A stretch of DNA of 64,000 bases from Ectobius pallidus. Lineage: Eukaryota > Arthropoda > Insecta > Blattodea > Ectobiidae. Position 1 is the stretch's first letter, and every line of letters starts with the position of its first letter. Below the pieces are notes generated by a model. The model was not told the origin of the DNA. It searched no databases and was given only the letters and a program-made list of their open reading frames with translations. Made by a program: the position numbers and the translations under genes. Where the stretch lies: the NCBI GenBank assembly GCA_964059195.1, contig CAXKWD010000001.1, positions 161,188,532 through 161,252,531 of the forward strand. The letters are read 5' to 3'. Shown here piece after piece: positions 34,241 to 45,797 of the stretch.

Positions 34241-36435
34241 ACTTATGACGTCGCATTCATTATAAGTTACATTATAAATTTCCATCTCCATTATTAGTAA
34301 CCTACGATTTTCTTGATTAAATTATGTGAAAATGTGTTTTCATTTTAATAACGATTATTGAACCATAATCGGAGAAAATATGTGAAATCTGAGGACAATA
34401 CTAACATCTGACTAGAAAAAGTTCCTGTGCACGCATAAATTTTGAGTGACGGCCAACTCAATACACTTCACGATTGAGTTCTCTGTTTTAACAATTTCAC
34501 ATAATATTAATAACGCTTCAGCTCATTCGTTTGAAATGAATTGTACAAGTGGTCTGGACGTATTCCAACTCAAGTAACTGCGTAATCAGACACCTCGATT
34601 AATACCAGGTAACACGTCAAATTGTCTCCTGAGTTACAACCATGTGGCAGCTTTCCAAATTACTGAACTTCTGGGTGATAGTAGAGTTTTGTAGCTTAAT
34701 CCAATGGTAAGTATTACACATAAGACATGGATTCTTACAAGACGTAACATACCTTTAAGGACTATCTATCCTTATGATAACTTTTTCTTTCCCGTTTTGC
34801 AGAGATAAGGCCGTCTTTAACTAACGTGATTATGGCTACAAAATAACATCAGTTTGTTACATGACGAAAGCATAGTGTCGTCGTTAACGACAGAAAAATC
34901 CTATGTGCCGTTTCTTCTGGCACCTAATTATATCAATGGGTCTAAAATTTGAACAAGCGTTTAAATGTGACCTAGTTTCACATTCAAATGTGTAAAGCTG
35001 TTTCATTCTTTAATTTTTAAACTTATATGATTCAGTTGATTTTCTTCCAAAGTGAATTTTATGATAGATACTCCCTGTGATAGATAAATAGAGATTACGT
35101 GTTTATCGATACATTTGCGAGAACGAAATTCGAGCAAATCTACCTGGTGACATTGGTAATTTCGAGTAAGACTATTCCATGAATGATTTTGTAAATAATT
35201 ATTGTTTTCTTACTTTGTTGTCAATATTCTGTCAAACTGTGAGATCACGGGAAACTAAATGAAAGGACAGTCGATGCATCGATTTGAATTACCAATGCCA
35301 CCAACAGTGCGTACCACAAGAACGAGAGGGCCAGTGTAGATTGTCTAAACAAGTTATATTGTATATAATAACGTGTTTTTATTCTGTTCTCTAGCAGCAT
35401 ATGCCGTATTAATCGCAGCACGTAGATGCCTTCCGTGTCCAATAATGAGCTGACGTTTTATAAGATAAAATTTCATCCTTGTGACCACAGGAAGCATATT
35501 TAGGAGATAAACGATCGTGATTGGTCTACATCCGAGGAAATGTTAAACGTATTTGGTCAACATCAAACACGCGGCTTATGAATGGAATAGTCATAGATAA
35601 CAATGATGAATGTCTTTTCTCTCGTAGTCGTATGCCTAATGAAATGCAAACGAGTGGAAAAAGAAACAAATAAAATATATAAAATAAACACGAATCAGTT
35701 ACATTTATTTAAAGGTAGGGTTATAAAGTTATTGTAAATATGTCAATTCAATTTAAATTGTTTATGGTCAACTGTCCTTTGAAACTCCATCTGCCCTTCA
35801 AAAACCTAGGAAGGAATTTTACCTCTTACTAATGCTAAACATGTATACAAGTATGGAACTGCAATTCCTTGCATGAACTCTCTTGTGTACATTATTCTGG
35901 TTTCTAAACAAGTTGTTTTACAATTATTTACAAGTTGTTTTAGGTAAATAAATGGGTGATGAAAATCTACAGGATGCAAGGGGTATATCAGCACAGTTTA
36001 TTCCTACGGTAGAAACAAAATTCAAATACGATTTTTGTCGTAATGAGCACTTATCTCAGTACAGTTTATCCCTAAACTTTAACCATGATCTCCTGGAAAA
36101 AGTATTATCTGAAATATTCTAACATTTTTCACATCAGAGGAAAGAGCAGGGAATACACCTTCCCTTCGTGTCTTTTTTAATCTAGTTGGGGCTTACTTGC
36201 AAATTTAATACAAAGATTTTTAGGCTATGTGGACCACATAACCCGCGTGACAGAGGTCAATGACACATTATGCAAGTTATTTGGCAACCTTAAAACCAAA
36301 TGCGTCTCGAAAATCATAAATGAAAGCACAAAACCCAAAATAGGCTTTATTTTATTGTGATGTGAACTTTGAATCATTGAATCTCCACCACAGTTATACC
36401 CGAACCACTCTGTATGTGTATATTATATATGTGTA
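34241..36435. other. AT-rich DNA, nothing recognised
   Basis: No gene or repeat recognised; short local repeats of CAAGTTGTTTTA near 35910-35942. Confidence 0.5.
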
Positions 36436-36590
36436 CAGTTGAGAGCTGACGAGATGATCCGTGATTTGGTGGTGGCATGCAGGGGGAAGACGGTGTTGTG
36501 CTATAACTGCAAGTGTAGGGGAGCGCTACTATTGACTGCAGATAAGAGCCCCATAGTCCTGCTAGGGATCATCTCGTCAGCTCCCAACTG
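36436..36590. mobile_element. 155-bp Tc1/mariner-type MITE
   Basis: CAGTTGAGAGCTGACGAG at the left is mirrored by CTCGTCAGCTCCCAACTG at the right; the inverted repeats span 25 bp with one mismatch, and TA lies on both sides (36434-36435, 36591-36592). The interior is GC-richer than its surroundings. No coding function. Confidence 0.9.
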
Positions 36591-36592
36591 TA

Positions 36593-38916
36593 TATATATA
36601 TCTACAAACAATAAAGTACACACATACATGTATACGTTTTGAAATTTTTCAAGTTGTGACTGATGGGTTTGACATTTAACAAAGAAAAGCAGGCAGAACC
36701 TTCAATTTAACGATTAATTTGAACCACATCAGAGGCTTGATAACTTTGGCACGAAAGTAGTTCTAAAAAGCAATTGGTTAAACAGAAGAATTCATAGTAT
36801 GATCTCTAATGGAATTTTTGCCATAGCATCTTTAAGCTGATCAAGAGATTAACTTTGATGTGTGACTTTTGCCTTCGCCTCTGACAATATATTACTCATG
36901 GTATGTGAAGTATATAAGAGCCTCATCGTGGTTCGGTCTCCACGTTAAGCTGTAGGTCTTAGATACCATACAGCTGCTTTAAAAATCCTTAACTTACAAT
37001 AGTGTGAACTCTTCTTCCCTTTAGGAGTCCGGCATGATCACTATTATTAATCGATTCTTATAATTTTACCTTTCATGTGTTTCGTCTTAATTTCTTCAAC
37101 CTATTTCTATTTCTAAATAACTAGCATCTATTCCTTCATTATCCCTGATAAAAGTTTAATGTTATATCATAAAATATCAATACCACATGAGGGTGTTAGC
37201 GAAGGCTGCACTAAGCAGAAGTTACTGCAAATTCAAATGTTCCCGCAGTAGGATCAACTCTAGGAAAGTTATAAGTTAGGATAAAAAGGAATTTCGAAAA
37301 AGCCGTAACGCAGTAATGCTTTGTCCAGTAGAAATCCCACTGAGTCCCTAAAGGATCCCTGACGAGTTAGAGTCTTGGATCAGTGCGCGTTTCCATGCGA
37401 ACAACAAGTTGTGGAGTATTGTAAAGTTTATAACTTCATATCATGATAACGTAGTTACGATGTTCGATCACAGGATTGTTGAAAGCAAATCCCATGAGTT
37501 TTAGAAGCTAGAACCATGAGCAGTTATTGTGAATTCTATACATACAGAATATAAAGTTATAATCCTAGATTATAACTAAATATAAATATTATATTATAAT
37601 ATAAAGATAAATTTTACTATAATATTCATATTTACGTTCCTCTGGAGGAGCTTATTTTCAATACGATAATGTACCACTTTTCTTTATAATATGAAGGGGA
37701 AGTTTTTACAGTAGTACCGGTACCTGTATATCAATGAAAATAAATGATTATTGATGAAGAAAAAGGCTTCAGTAATTACATTTACAGAGGTTAGAAAACG
37801 TTTTACTTAAATTACTTGCAGGTTTTTAAATTGATTCCACAATATCAAAAAATATCTTGTTCTTTTTAGTTTCAGATCCTTTATGATTAACTGAGCTGCA
37901 TCTAATATCAGGGATATTATTAACATTTTCACTCATAAAGCATACGCTTTTTCTCTCTTAGCTTTCATTTAATTGATTACCACTTATCAGGGTGATGTGA
38001 TTTTAATTATCAAGTTATAATTATGTGACTGAATTCATGCCGTCCAAAACTAACATGAATACTTTCAGAAAATCTCACAATGCCGGAAGTCAAACGCAGG
38101 ATATAAGGATTTTGAAGCAAACAATTGACCGATTTTTGTAACACTTACTATAAAGATTTACTAACGACAGTCTTTACACTACCTAAATATTACATACTTA
38201 GATTTAGAGCAAGCACAATTAAAAGATCAGCCACCTCACAGTACTTAACAAATTCGAATTAAATTTTAAATTTCATGAATTAAAGTCGAAATTAGCTCTC
38301 AGTAACCTCTAAAATATCAATGACAGTAAGATTACTGAAAACAATTGCCAGAAACCCACCTGCATCTACTATGGGGTTGGAATTGAGGATCTCAACATTT
38401 CACACTCCCCTTTTTGAATGCCAAACAGTTTTACCCTCCCCTTTCTCTCTTCAGATTGTGAGTCTCATCACCTCGCTCTCCTCCCATTTTTCTCTCCCTG
38501 CTAGTTAACTTAACTCTCCTCGAGCATTCATTTAACCACAAGCCATTTGTCTGTAGTTCTATCCGACCACGTAAAAGTTCTCCTTCCTCTTCTTCCAACA
38601 CACTCTTTTAAAACTTTAGCCACTTCAAATAAATGTAGGACAATGGACTTCCGAAATGAGAAGTGCAAAGCAAAGTTTTCAAACATTCATTTCCGTGGGT
38701 GTACCGTTAGCAGTTGTCTTCCTCCTAACATTTTAAAGAAGTTAAAATGAACACCGATGGGATAACTTTATTTAGAATTTAGAATGCACTGTCATAAGGA
38801 CAGCTTTTCAACGATCTCTAATGTTCAAATTTACCTAAGCATGGAAATCTATTCAGCCGATTTTAACTTTTAAGTGTGAGCTGTACATATGGACCCAAAA
38901 TTCTTAACATCAGGTA
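36593..38916. other. AT-rich DNA, nothing recognised
   Basis: No recognisable features. Confidence 0.5.
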
Positions 38917-39159
38917 CAGGTAGGGAAAAGAAAGCGGACCGACTCTTGTAGGTGATTTCAGAGCCTTGGGATACGTAAATAAATGTAAGAGATGTAACGG
39001 AAACGTTTGTTTTCATAAGCAATGCAAATTACGTGAAATTATTTCTCAATTCAAGCAATTTATCACACGTAGAACAATTTTCAATACATTCCCTGCTATC
39101 CTGTGAATGCCGCAGTGGCTCATATACATTTTAGTCGGTCCGCTTTTTTTCCCTACCTG
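38917..39159. mobile_element. Tc1/mariner-type MITE, copy 1
   Basis: Left end CAGGTAGGGAAAAGAAAGCG, right end the inverse (CGCTTTTTTTCCCTACCTG), flanked by TA on both sides. The right part shares CAATACATTCCCTGCT and GTGAATGCCG with the copy at 50030-50300. No transposase. Confidence 0.92.
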
Positions 39160-40680
39160 TACAGTTAGAAGTTTTCACTGTAACTGAAAACATTATAAAT
39201 ATTCCTGAACCATAGCAAATTAGATGATTTCATCATTACAATTAAAGCTTGAATACATGAGAAATGTTCAACGAACAAGACAAATTAAATTCAACACGAA
39301 CGATTTAGCCGTCGGCTTCTCACCTCAGAGATAGGGATATATTTTTCATACCCATATGGAATTTTTGTAGCATCAAATGGAATCGGGGCAGATCTTTTCC
39401 GAGTACTACGGTTCCCTCTTGCTTCTCAACATTCCACCATTACTTCAGTACTCATCATTCCTTCGGCTCCGAGGACTGCGGAAGGTATGATGCTTTCCTT
39501 AATAAATACAACAATATCACCCTAATTCGCAAAACTCGTAACTGCAATTTTTGGAAAATCAAGATTTTTTCCCCATCTGTTGAAGAAACATTTCGGTTCT
39601 TTGCAGCTTTAATACTTCCGCACCATCTCTTTTATATAATGCTGAAACGAAACTATTAGTAAACCTCTTAACTCCACTGGCTTGACAAGGCTCTTAACCC
39701 CAATTATACAGTCTCTTAAGTAGCAAATGACACAATAAACTTTCGGTTGAGGTACGCTGTTTCAGATTTCCATCTATCACAAAATAAGTAAGGAAATAGG
39801 TAAGTTAGGAATAAAGTTAGAAACAAACACTCAAAGAACGACAGAAATGAGAAATTGAAGTAAACAAAGAAGAAAGAATGGATAAACATTAAGAGATGAA
39901 GCAATGCTATTACATGGTAGAAACAAAGAAGAATTTCGAAAAAAGAAGAAAGCTGATGAAGATGACACAAAAAAAATTTAAGTCAACATAATATGGTTTC
40001 AAAAACGACAATGAAGACTGTTTATGTAGAATATAGTCATTTGTAGATAGTAAAATGTCCATTCAAGCAATTTTGATTCGTCTGTTCAAACAAACAGAGT
40101 GAAATGCTGGTTTCAGTCAACTCCTGGGTTGCATGGGAATGACTGAGAGGACGGCTGAAAGGCTTTCTCGACACTTGACGATCGCCACGCAAGGAACCAC
40201 GCGATACCAGTATCAACGGCTCCAAACAGAATAAAAAAAAATATCCCTCCTGTCGTGTTGTACTTGAAAACCATTCACTCGGAATAACACGCCATGATGG
40301 ACGGGAACAAACTTTTTATTATGAATTGAATTGTTAGAAACTTCAGTAATAAATAGACAGACCCTCCCTTTACCGACTAGGATATATTTTCTCAGATCAA
40401 TATAAAGCTTCAGAACAATCATCTACCAGTTTAATACATCTAGCTTGCTTTCAATTAAGTCGGCTACTGCACGGTGGGATATAATGTCCATGCTGCTATT
40501 TTCTGCATGTATGATTTATATTTTTCACCATAATCATTTCACATTTCTCACATAATTCAATACTTCAAAAGAGAATACGCTCAATTCTAATTTTTCATCC
40601 AAATAATTTGATTAGAATTTATGAAAATGTAGCTGGATGTATTGGTGTCCATTCTTGATTGCGTTAACAAAGCTTTTACA
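39160..40680. other. AT-rich DNA, nothing recognised
   Basis: No features recognised beyond purine-rich patches around 39780-39960. Confidence 0.5.
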
Positions 40681-40711
40681 ATACTTAAATACTTGATGCT
40701 GCAAACTAGGA

Positions 40712-40779
40712 TTACCTTTGGTGATCCGGACGGCTGTTTCGCACTATTTTAGTGCATCATCAGCGGTTTCCGAACTGCT
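40712..40779 (-). ncRNA. type I hammerhead ribozyme candidate, left arm
   Basis: On the minus strand: CTGATGA (40763 to 40757), an extra T, stem II GCACTA/TAGTGC with a 3-base loop, GAAA (40740 to 40737), a six-base stem III CAGCCG, then TC (40730-40729), after which cleavage is expected. Stem I starts CGG/CCG and continues after an internal loop. Stem III is weakened by an A.C mismatch. All catalytic core bases are present. Confidence 0.6.
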
Positions 40780-40789
40780 ACTCAATTAT

Positions 40790-40857
40790 AGCAGTTCGGA
40801 AACCGCTGATGATGCACAAAACTAATGCGAAACGGCCGGCCGGATCACCAAAGGTAA
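40790..40857 (+). ncRNA. hammerhead-like motif, right arm, cleavage site changed
   Basis: CTGATGA (40806-40812), GAAA (40829-40832) and a perfect self-complementary stem III CGGCCG (40833-40838) are intact. The next base is G (40839) where U is required before the cleavage site, and stem II keeps only about three pairs. Probably inactive. Confidence 0.5.
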
Positions 40858-40888
40858 TCCTTGTTTGCAGCATCAAGTATCTAAATAT

Positions 40889-41619
40889 TATAAAAAATTA
40901 TGAAAATGTATTATGCATTTCGCTAGAATAGTGGCCATTAAATATGTATGTTTATCCTGTTTTAATTTTTTGCAGCAGCATCTAACGTAAAACTCAGAAA
41001 CTTGCTATTTATATTATTTATAGCATTTACTAGATCTGCTAGTTAATTTTTAATTACGTTAGTTAGGCCTGTTTTACTCAGTCGTTCAGGATTCTCCTAG
41101 GGTAAACTAATTAAATCTCATAAAAGTCAACTACGAGTTTCAAGAGTATAAAGCCTGGATGCAATATTCACGACGCTCAGGATATAAATGTCACAGAAAG
41201 CAAATAAGTCGAGTTTTAACACACTCCACAGAAACAAACGCACGTAAAGCCCCTAGATAGCGTCATAAAATCTGCTAAATATACAGCCTACATAGGCCTA
41301 CATGAAACATGTTTCCTGAAAATGTATACCATTATTTTGCAAACAGCGTTTCAAGTTTCATGAAATGATTTCTTAATGAAGAGAGCAAGTTCAAAGCTAA
41401 TAACATAAATAATATTAAGTTACTCATTACACTCTTATGAATATGAGAAGAATAGAGTTAAAAATGTGACTTGCTCTCAACATACGAAGTTCTAACATTT
41501 CGGAACAAGTTTCAAGAGACACGGTTTGAAAAGCATCTGCCTTCTCAGATATTAGCAGCCAGGAAAATGCAGAATAGGGCATATAACCTATGTATGTTCG
41601 ACAAGTCAAAAAAGAGGCT
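40889..41619. other. AT-rich DNA, nothing recognised
   Basis: No features recognised. Confidence 0.5.
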
Positions 41620-41720
41620 GGTCTCTTTAGCCACTGTAGCTTGGAGCCGTGGTGAAGAAGCCTGTGGGTTCGAGTCCTGCCTCGGACATGTGTGTTTATG
41701 TGTAATAAGGAAAATGGAAA
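41620..41720 (+). mobile_element. tRNA-headed SINE fragment
   Basis: GTGGGTTCGAGTCCTGCCTC (41666-41685) is a strong box B; the preceding TAGCCACTGTAGCTTGGAGC is a shortened, degenerate head. The long minus-strand open frame across 41427-41969 is partly a translation of this SINE. Confidence 0.6.
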
Positions 41721-41782
41721 ACAAGGAATACAAAACGGTAAACAAGATAAATAAACGAATGAAGCTATAGCTCCAAATGATA

Positions 41783-41923
41783 AGGCCGGTCTCCTTAACC
41801 ATGGTGAAGTAAACAAAAACCAGCATGTCTGTCTCACTATTAAGTCATAAGAGTAATATGCTAGAGTGAGACAGATTATTTGTTTTTGTTTACTTGTGGT
41901 TCCCTTCTTAGAACGGCCCGACT
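41783..41923. mobile_element. ~140-bp MITE, copy 1
   Basis: GTAAACAAAAACCAGCATG is mirrored by GTTTTTGTTTAC; outside lie GGCC(G)GTCT... and its inverse, inside GTCTGTCTCAC and GTGAGACAG. The central CATAAGAGTAATATGCTAGAG matches, inverted, the centre of the element at 61257-61410. Confidence 0.75.
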
Positions 41924-43180
41924 TTAGTCTAAATATAGTTCTCCGTCCGGTTACCCTTACAGCTTGCAAGCCTATAAGTATACCATCCTAGTGATGGAAC
42001 AAATATTTTTACAGTATTAATTCAGTATTACAGACGGAAATTTACTTTTTAAATTTAAGATGTGCAATTGTTTAAAAACTGACTGCTCACTGTAATACAT
42101 TTCAATATGTTGTATTACCTAATACTAAGAAACATTTCGAAAGGAATACATTTAAGTTTCTGAACAGTACTCAAAGTAATAAATTATATATTATTATAAG
42201 TATCAACAATTAAAACAAAATTTATAAGGAAATATACCAGGCAAAAAATATATTGCCTATTTAAATTACAATCAACAAAAATTCTAATTTCAATGCAAAT
42301 AGTGCATTCCTTTGTAAACAGCTTTTCATAGCATTTAAAATGAAATTATTATTATGATTACTATTATTTTTATTGTTAGTCAGATCCATTATATGAGTTG
42401 CAGAATGGGTGACACGTTTTAGAAATTATATGTTAATAATGTAAACTCTTTAACGTATAAAGAATAGTGCTAAAACAGGACAGGTAACAATCATTTTTAG
42501 TAATGGTTGCCTAATCATAAAATGACGAATAATTCTTGGTGAAAATAAACAATAGGTTCACGGTTTTAATACTCCAGACAGAGATTTTGGTACCCTCAAG
42601 CTTCATATTATCCCAGCATAGAACGAAGCCGTCCAGCTTTCTGCGAAGCAAGGCTCTACCGTTCAGAGTGTTATAGACAAACGGATAATTACGGCTCAGA
42701 TAGTTAATTGTTAGGTAGTTGGTTAATTCATTTGCTTACACAGTGCAGTGTTTTTATTATAAATATACATATACTCATAAGCACATTTCTTAAATTTTGA
42801 TACATTTAAATTTCGTAAAATATCCTTTAAATACAAAATGTACAAGATACAATAATATTAATATAACAAAATTTAAAAAATATAAGAATATTTAAAAACA
42901 CTATGGTCTTTATGCAGTAAATGAACAAAATTTAAAGAAAATCATTTATCGCCTTTTAAAGAAAACTAAGAAAATATTATCCAAGACACTTTGTAACAAG
43001 GGAAAGAGAGAATAGTATTCGGAAGTTGACAGATTTGGCTAACGTTTTTAGTATTATAATATATTTTTATTATTTCCTCTGACCTTATAATAGGCACTAT
43101 AAATGGAGTAAGTACTGTGTTCGACTACGAAATTCGATGTCGAGTTTTTAACGTAAATACACGGTTTTACGTACAATGAA
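41924..43180. other. AT-rich DNA, nothing recognised
   Basis: No features recognised. Confidence 0.5.
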
Positions 43181-43195
43181 TCTCTATATATATAT

Positions 43196-43286
43196 AAAAG
43201 GCTTTGTCCTGACTGACTGAATGAATGACTGACTGACTGATTGACTGAATGAATGACTGACTGACTGATTGACTGAATGACAGGAA
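43196..43286 (+). repeat. (GACT/GAAT)n repeat in the Helitron 5' end
   Basis: Tandem GACTGACTGA and GAATGAATGA units, with a block of about 50 bp repeated twice. Confidence 0.9.
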
Positions 43287-44013
43287 TCAACGTACAGCCT
43301 AAACTATAACAGGTAGAGACTTGGAATTTTGACAGTACCTTCGTTTCATAATGTAGGTGCTCACTAAGAAAGGATTTTGAAAAATTCTGATTCTAAATGC
43401 CAAAAATTAAATGTTTTTGAAAATACTTAATCCCTTTTTACATAGAATTATCCATTCCAAATCACAGAATATATTGTTGCCAAATGGTATCAGGTGGGCT
43501 TGGAAAAAACAAATGAAATGCACTTTTGACAAATAAGAGAAGTTATCAAAATAATTCATGTTATAAATAAATATTACAGAATGAAATCCACTAAAATAAT
43601 GGAATCACATAACTTTCTCTACCCTGGACATAGAGAAAACAAAACGAGGTATGGTAATGTGTATATTATTATAGTATATCGCAGGTTTTTGGAGAGAAAA
43701 GTATGAAAGTGATAATGCTTTCTGTTTAATTTCATCTCCAAAACGGCTTTATGGTAACATAAGAGTGGGAAATTTCCCGCCTCGATATTACAATTTTATG
43801 TTACAGGAATTTCTGTTTCTTCTTATTTAAACCTCTACCAGGCTTGCTGTGCACTGTACAAGCGATGGGATGCAAAATTCTAGATCCTCTATGAGCCATA
43901 AAAAATTATATCAAGCGTTTTCTGAGGGAATAGTCATCATCATCATTAACAAACATGGTTTAGGCCATGTGGCCTGTTCCGTCTCAATAGTAAGAATATT
44001 TTTTAGTGTTGAA

Positions 44014-44394
44014 TTAAAACTGGTCTGTCCAACGTCTTCTGGGTCTTCCAACATCTCGTCTTCCTCTTGGTTTGTAGTTGTATAATATATTTGGGATTCT
44101 ATCTTTTGTCATTCCTTTTATGTGGTCATACCATCTGTTTACATAATCCTGTGTTTTTTCTGAGATGCTGTTTATTCCTAGTTTTTCTCTAATTTCTGTG
44201 TTTTGCTTGTGGTCCATTAAGGTATATCCTGCCAGCGGTCTCAGAAATTTCATTTCCGCTGCTTCCATTCTCTTTTTTTGCTGTTTATTTAAGCTCCAAA
44301 TTTCGGATCCATAAATTAACGTTGGAACAGCCATGACTTTATAAAATTTTAAGGCTGTTACAGTTCTTACTTTCTTTCCAAAAGTTCTTTTCAT
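44014..44394 (-). pseudogene. LINE reverse-transcriptase C-terminal fragment
   Basis: An open frame of 126 residues contains KFYKVMAVPTLIYGSEIW, then EMKFLRPLAGYTLMDHK and a C-terminal GRRDVGRPRRRW. These are standard blocks at the end of non-LTR reverse transcriptases (YG(C/S)E(T/I)W ... R(P/L)xxxGRPRxRW). The catalytic YADD region lies upstream in a complete element and is absent, so the copy is 5' truncated. The frame is otherwise uninterrupted, which suggests a fairly young insertion. Confidence 0.9.
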
Positions 44395-44431
44395 TGTCCC
44401 AATTAATCTTTGATATTTTGGTAGTTTACTG

Positions 44432-44456
44432 TTTTTTTTTTTTTTTTTTTTTTTTT
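44432..44456 (-). repeat. 25-base poly-A tail (poly-T on plus strand)
   Basis: Uninterrupted T run marking the 3' end of a retrotransposed sequence read on the minus strand from 44663. Confidence 0.95.
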
Positions 44457-44676
44457 CTTCAAAGGGGCTGGCCGATTAATCTTACTATTGAGATTTTTGG
44501 TAATTTGCTTTTTACACTGGTGGGGTACCAACCCTTCCGAATAACCTTCAACCTGAAGGGCCAGGGGTTTTCTGTTAGGGTCTCCTTCCCTTAGATGGTT
44601 GCCTTTCTTGGCTTACGAGAGTCCTCTTCCCGGTATTTGTTTTCGGAGTTCCTTCTCCTATCCTCTGAGGGAATAG

Positions 44677-44894
44677 TTTGTAATTGGAAATTAGCTTATG
44701 AAGGATTTTCAATTTTAAATTCTAGGTCCTTATATAGGCATTTATAATTTGAAATAGGAAGAACGACTTATTACACTCTGAGGGAATAGTTTGAGTGTAA
44801 TAAGTCGTTCTTCCTATTTCAAATTATAAATGCCTATATAAGGACCTAGAATTTAAAATTGAAAATCCTTCATAAGCTAATTTCCAATTACAAA
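44677..44894. repeat. perfect 102-bp inverted repeat
   Basis: Arms 44677-44778 and 44793-44894 are identical when one is reversed and complemented; the 14-base loop contains a third copy of TGAGGGAATAGT, the LINE target motif. Confidence 0.97.
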
Positions 44895-45009
44895 ATACAA
44901 AACCCGGGCGACGCCGGGTCTTTTAAGCTATATTTGTATATATTTCTATTATCATAGCATTCTCATGTTGTCCGGTTGTAAAATCTACGAAGAGGTACTC
45001 TTTGTCATT

Positions 45010-45428
45010 GGCAGCCTGCAGGAAGAAATAAAATAAAATACAATAAAATAAAATAAAACAAATTAAATAAAAAATTGAATTAAAAAAATTAAATATAAAA
45101 TAAAATATAAATGAAATAAAATAAAGTAAAATAAATTTTAAAAAATTAAATAAATCAAAATAAATATAAATTAAATATATAACTGAATACAAAAAATTCA
45201 ATATGAAATTAAATATAAACAAAATAAAAATAAAATAAATAATAAGGTGAAAAATAAAAAAAAATAAAATAAGTTTAGAAATAAAAATTTAAAAAAATAA
45301 TTAAATTAAATTAAGTTTAGAAATAAAAATTAAAAAAAAATTAAAAACAAAATTAATAAAAATAAAATAAAAATACAATAAAAAAGTAAAATAAAAAAAC
45401 AATATAAATTAAAAAATAAAAAAAAAAA
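45010..45428. repeat. (AAATA)n low-complexity tract
   Basis: About 400 bp composed almost only of A with scattered T, in AAATA/AAAATA units. Confidence 0.95.
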
Positions 45429-45797
45429 GTAATATAATGGGATACGAACCCAAACAGCAAAAATCCAGTCAGAGCTGGCGCTTATTCAGCGCCTGGACGA
45501 AAGGGGACTACGAGTGGTAAGGCTTGGCTCAGGTGTGTCATTATATACAGTGTTACATTTTCACTCACTGTAAGGCGACGAACCCTCGCACTCTACAAGC
45601 CTTACGACTGGTATTTGTCCGCGCCTTTAACCGCGTGCCCACTCTGACATTCAAAAAACTTTAGTTAAAAATGTCATTACATTTGAGATTCGCGTTTCCT
45701 GGCAATACCTCACGCTCTGTGTTAACACTATGGACTTGTGAAATTGCACTGGTAATAAGCAATATGATGTAGCAGGGTTCGTATCCCATTATATTAC
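45429..45797. mobile_element. 369-bp element with perfect 23-bp inverted ends
   Basis: GTAATATAATGGGATACGAA plus CCC at the left is repeated exactly in inverse at 45775-45797. The inside is far less AT-rich than the A-rich left flank (45010-45428) and T-rich right flank (45798-45925). GGGTTCGTATCCC resembles a box B but occurs at both ends and is better explained as the terminal repeat. No coding sequence. Confidence 0.8.

Larger units (their letters stand above)
40681..40888. mobile_element. near-perfect hairpin element with two hammerhead arms
   Basis: Two 99-bp arms (40681-40779 and 40790-40888) differ at about a dozen positions and are separated by only 10 bases. The outer part reads TACTTGATGCTGCAAAC, then GGATTACCTTTGGTGATCCG, then the hammerhead block. 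Each arm encodes the ribozyme pointing away from the centre. A palindromic end-to-end junction of two terminal repeats of a Penelope-like element would give this structure; that is inference. Confidence 0.85.
43935..44663 (-). mobile_element. nested LINE insertion with 14-bp target duplication
   Basis: TCTGAGGGAATAGT flanks it at 43921-43934 and 44664-44677. The minus-strand 3' end is GGCCTAAACCATG then a GAT-rich tail at 43935-43950. Towards 44663 the first 200 bp end in a 25-base poly-A (poly-T on plus, 44432-44456) and look like a second short retroelement copied together with, or inserted into, the LINE. Confidence 0.8.
43181..44930 (+). mobile_element. non-autonomous Helitron (Helentron-like), carrying nested insertions
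   Basis: The 5' end TCTCTATATATATATAAAAG followed by (GACTGACTGA)-type repeats and GGAATCAACGTACAGCCTAA is the usual start of arthropod Helentron-like elements. The 3' end has the short hairpin ACCCGG/CCGGGT, then TCTTTTAAGCTA, near the expected CTAG-like terminus. It sits between A (43180) and T (44931), as rolling-circle insertion predicts. No Rep-helicase gene is present. It contains a LINE insertion and a perfect inverted repeat. Confidence 0.82.

Noticed and set aside
36439..36642. 67-residue frame with CYNCKCRG, zinc-finger-like
   Set aside because: It lies almost wholly inside the 155-bp MITE and includes its inverted ends; spacing does not match a known finger.
41427..41969. 180-residue minus-strand open frame
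   Set aside because: It runs through the SINE head at 41620-41720 and the MITE at 41783-41923, and its sequence is a translation of these repeats with no domain.
44923..45222. 99-residue F/I/L-rich frame looking like a membrane protein
   Set aside because: It is a translation of the AAATA low-complexity tract on the minus strand.
45429..45451. GGGATACGAACCC as a minus-strand box B of a SINE
   Set aside because: The same sequence occurs inverted at 45775-45797, so a terminal inverted repeat explains both better, and no box A lies at the right distance.
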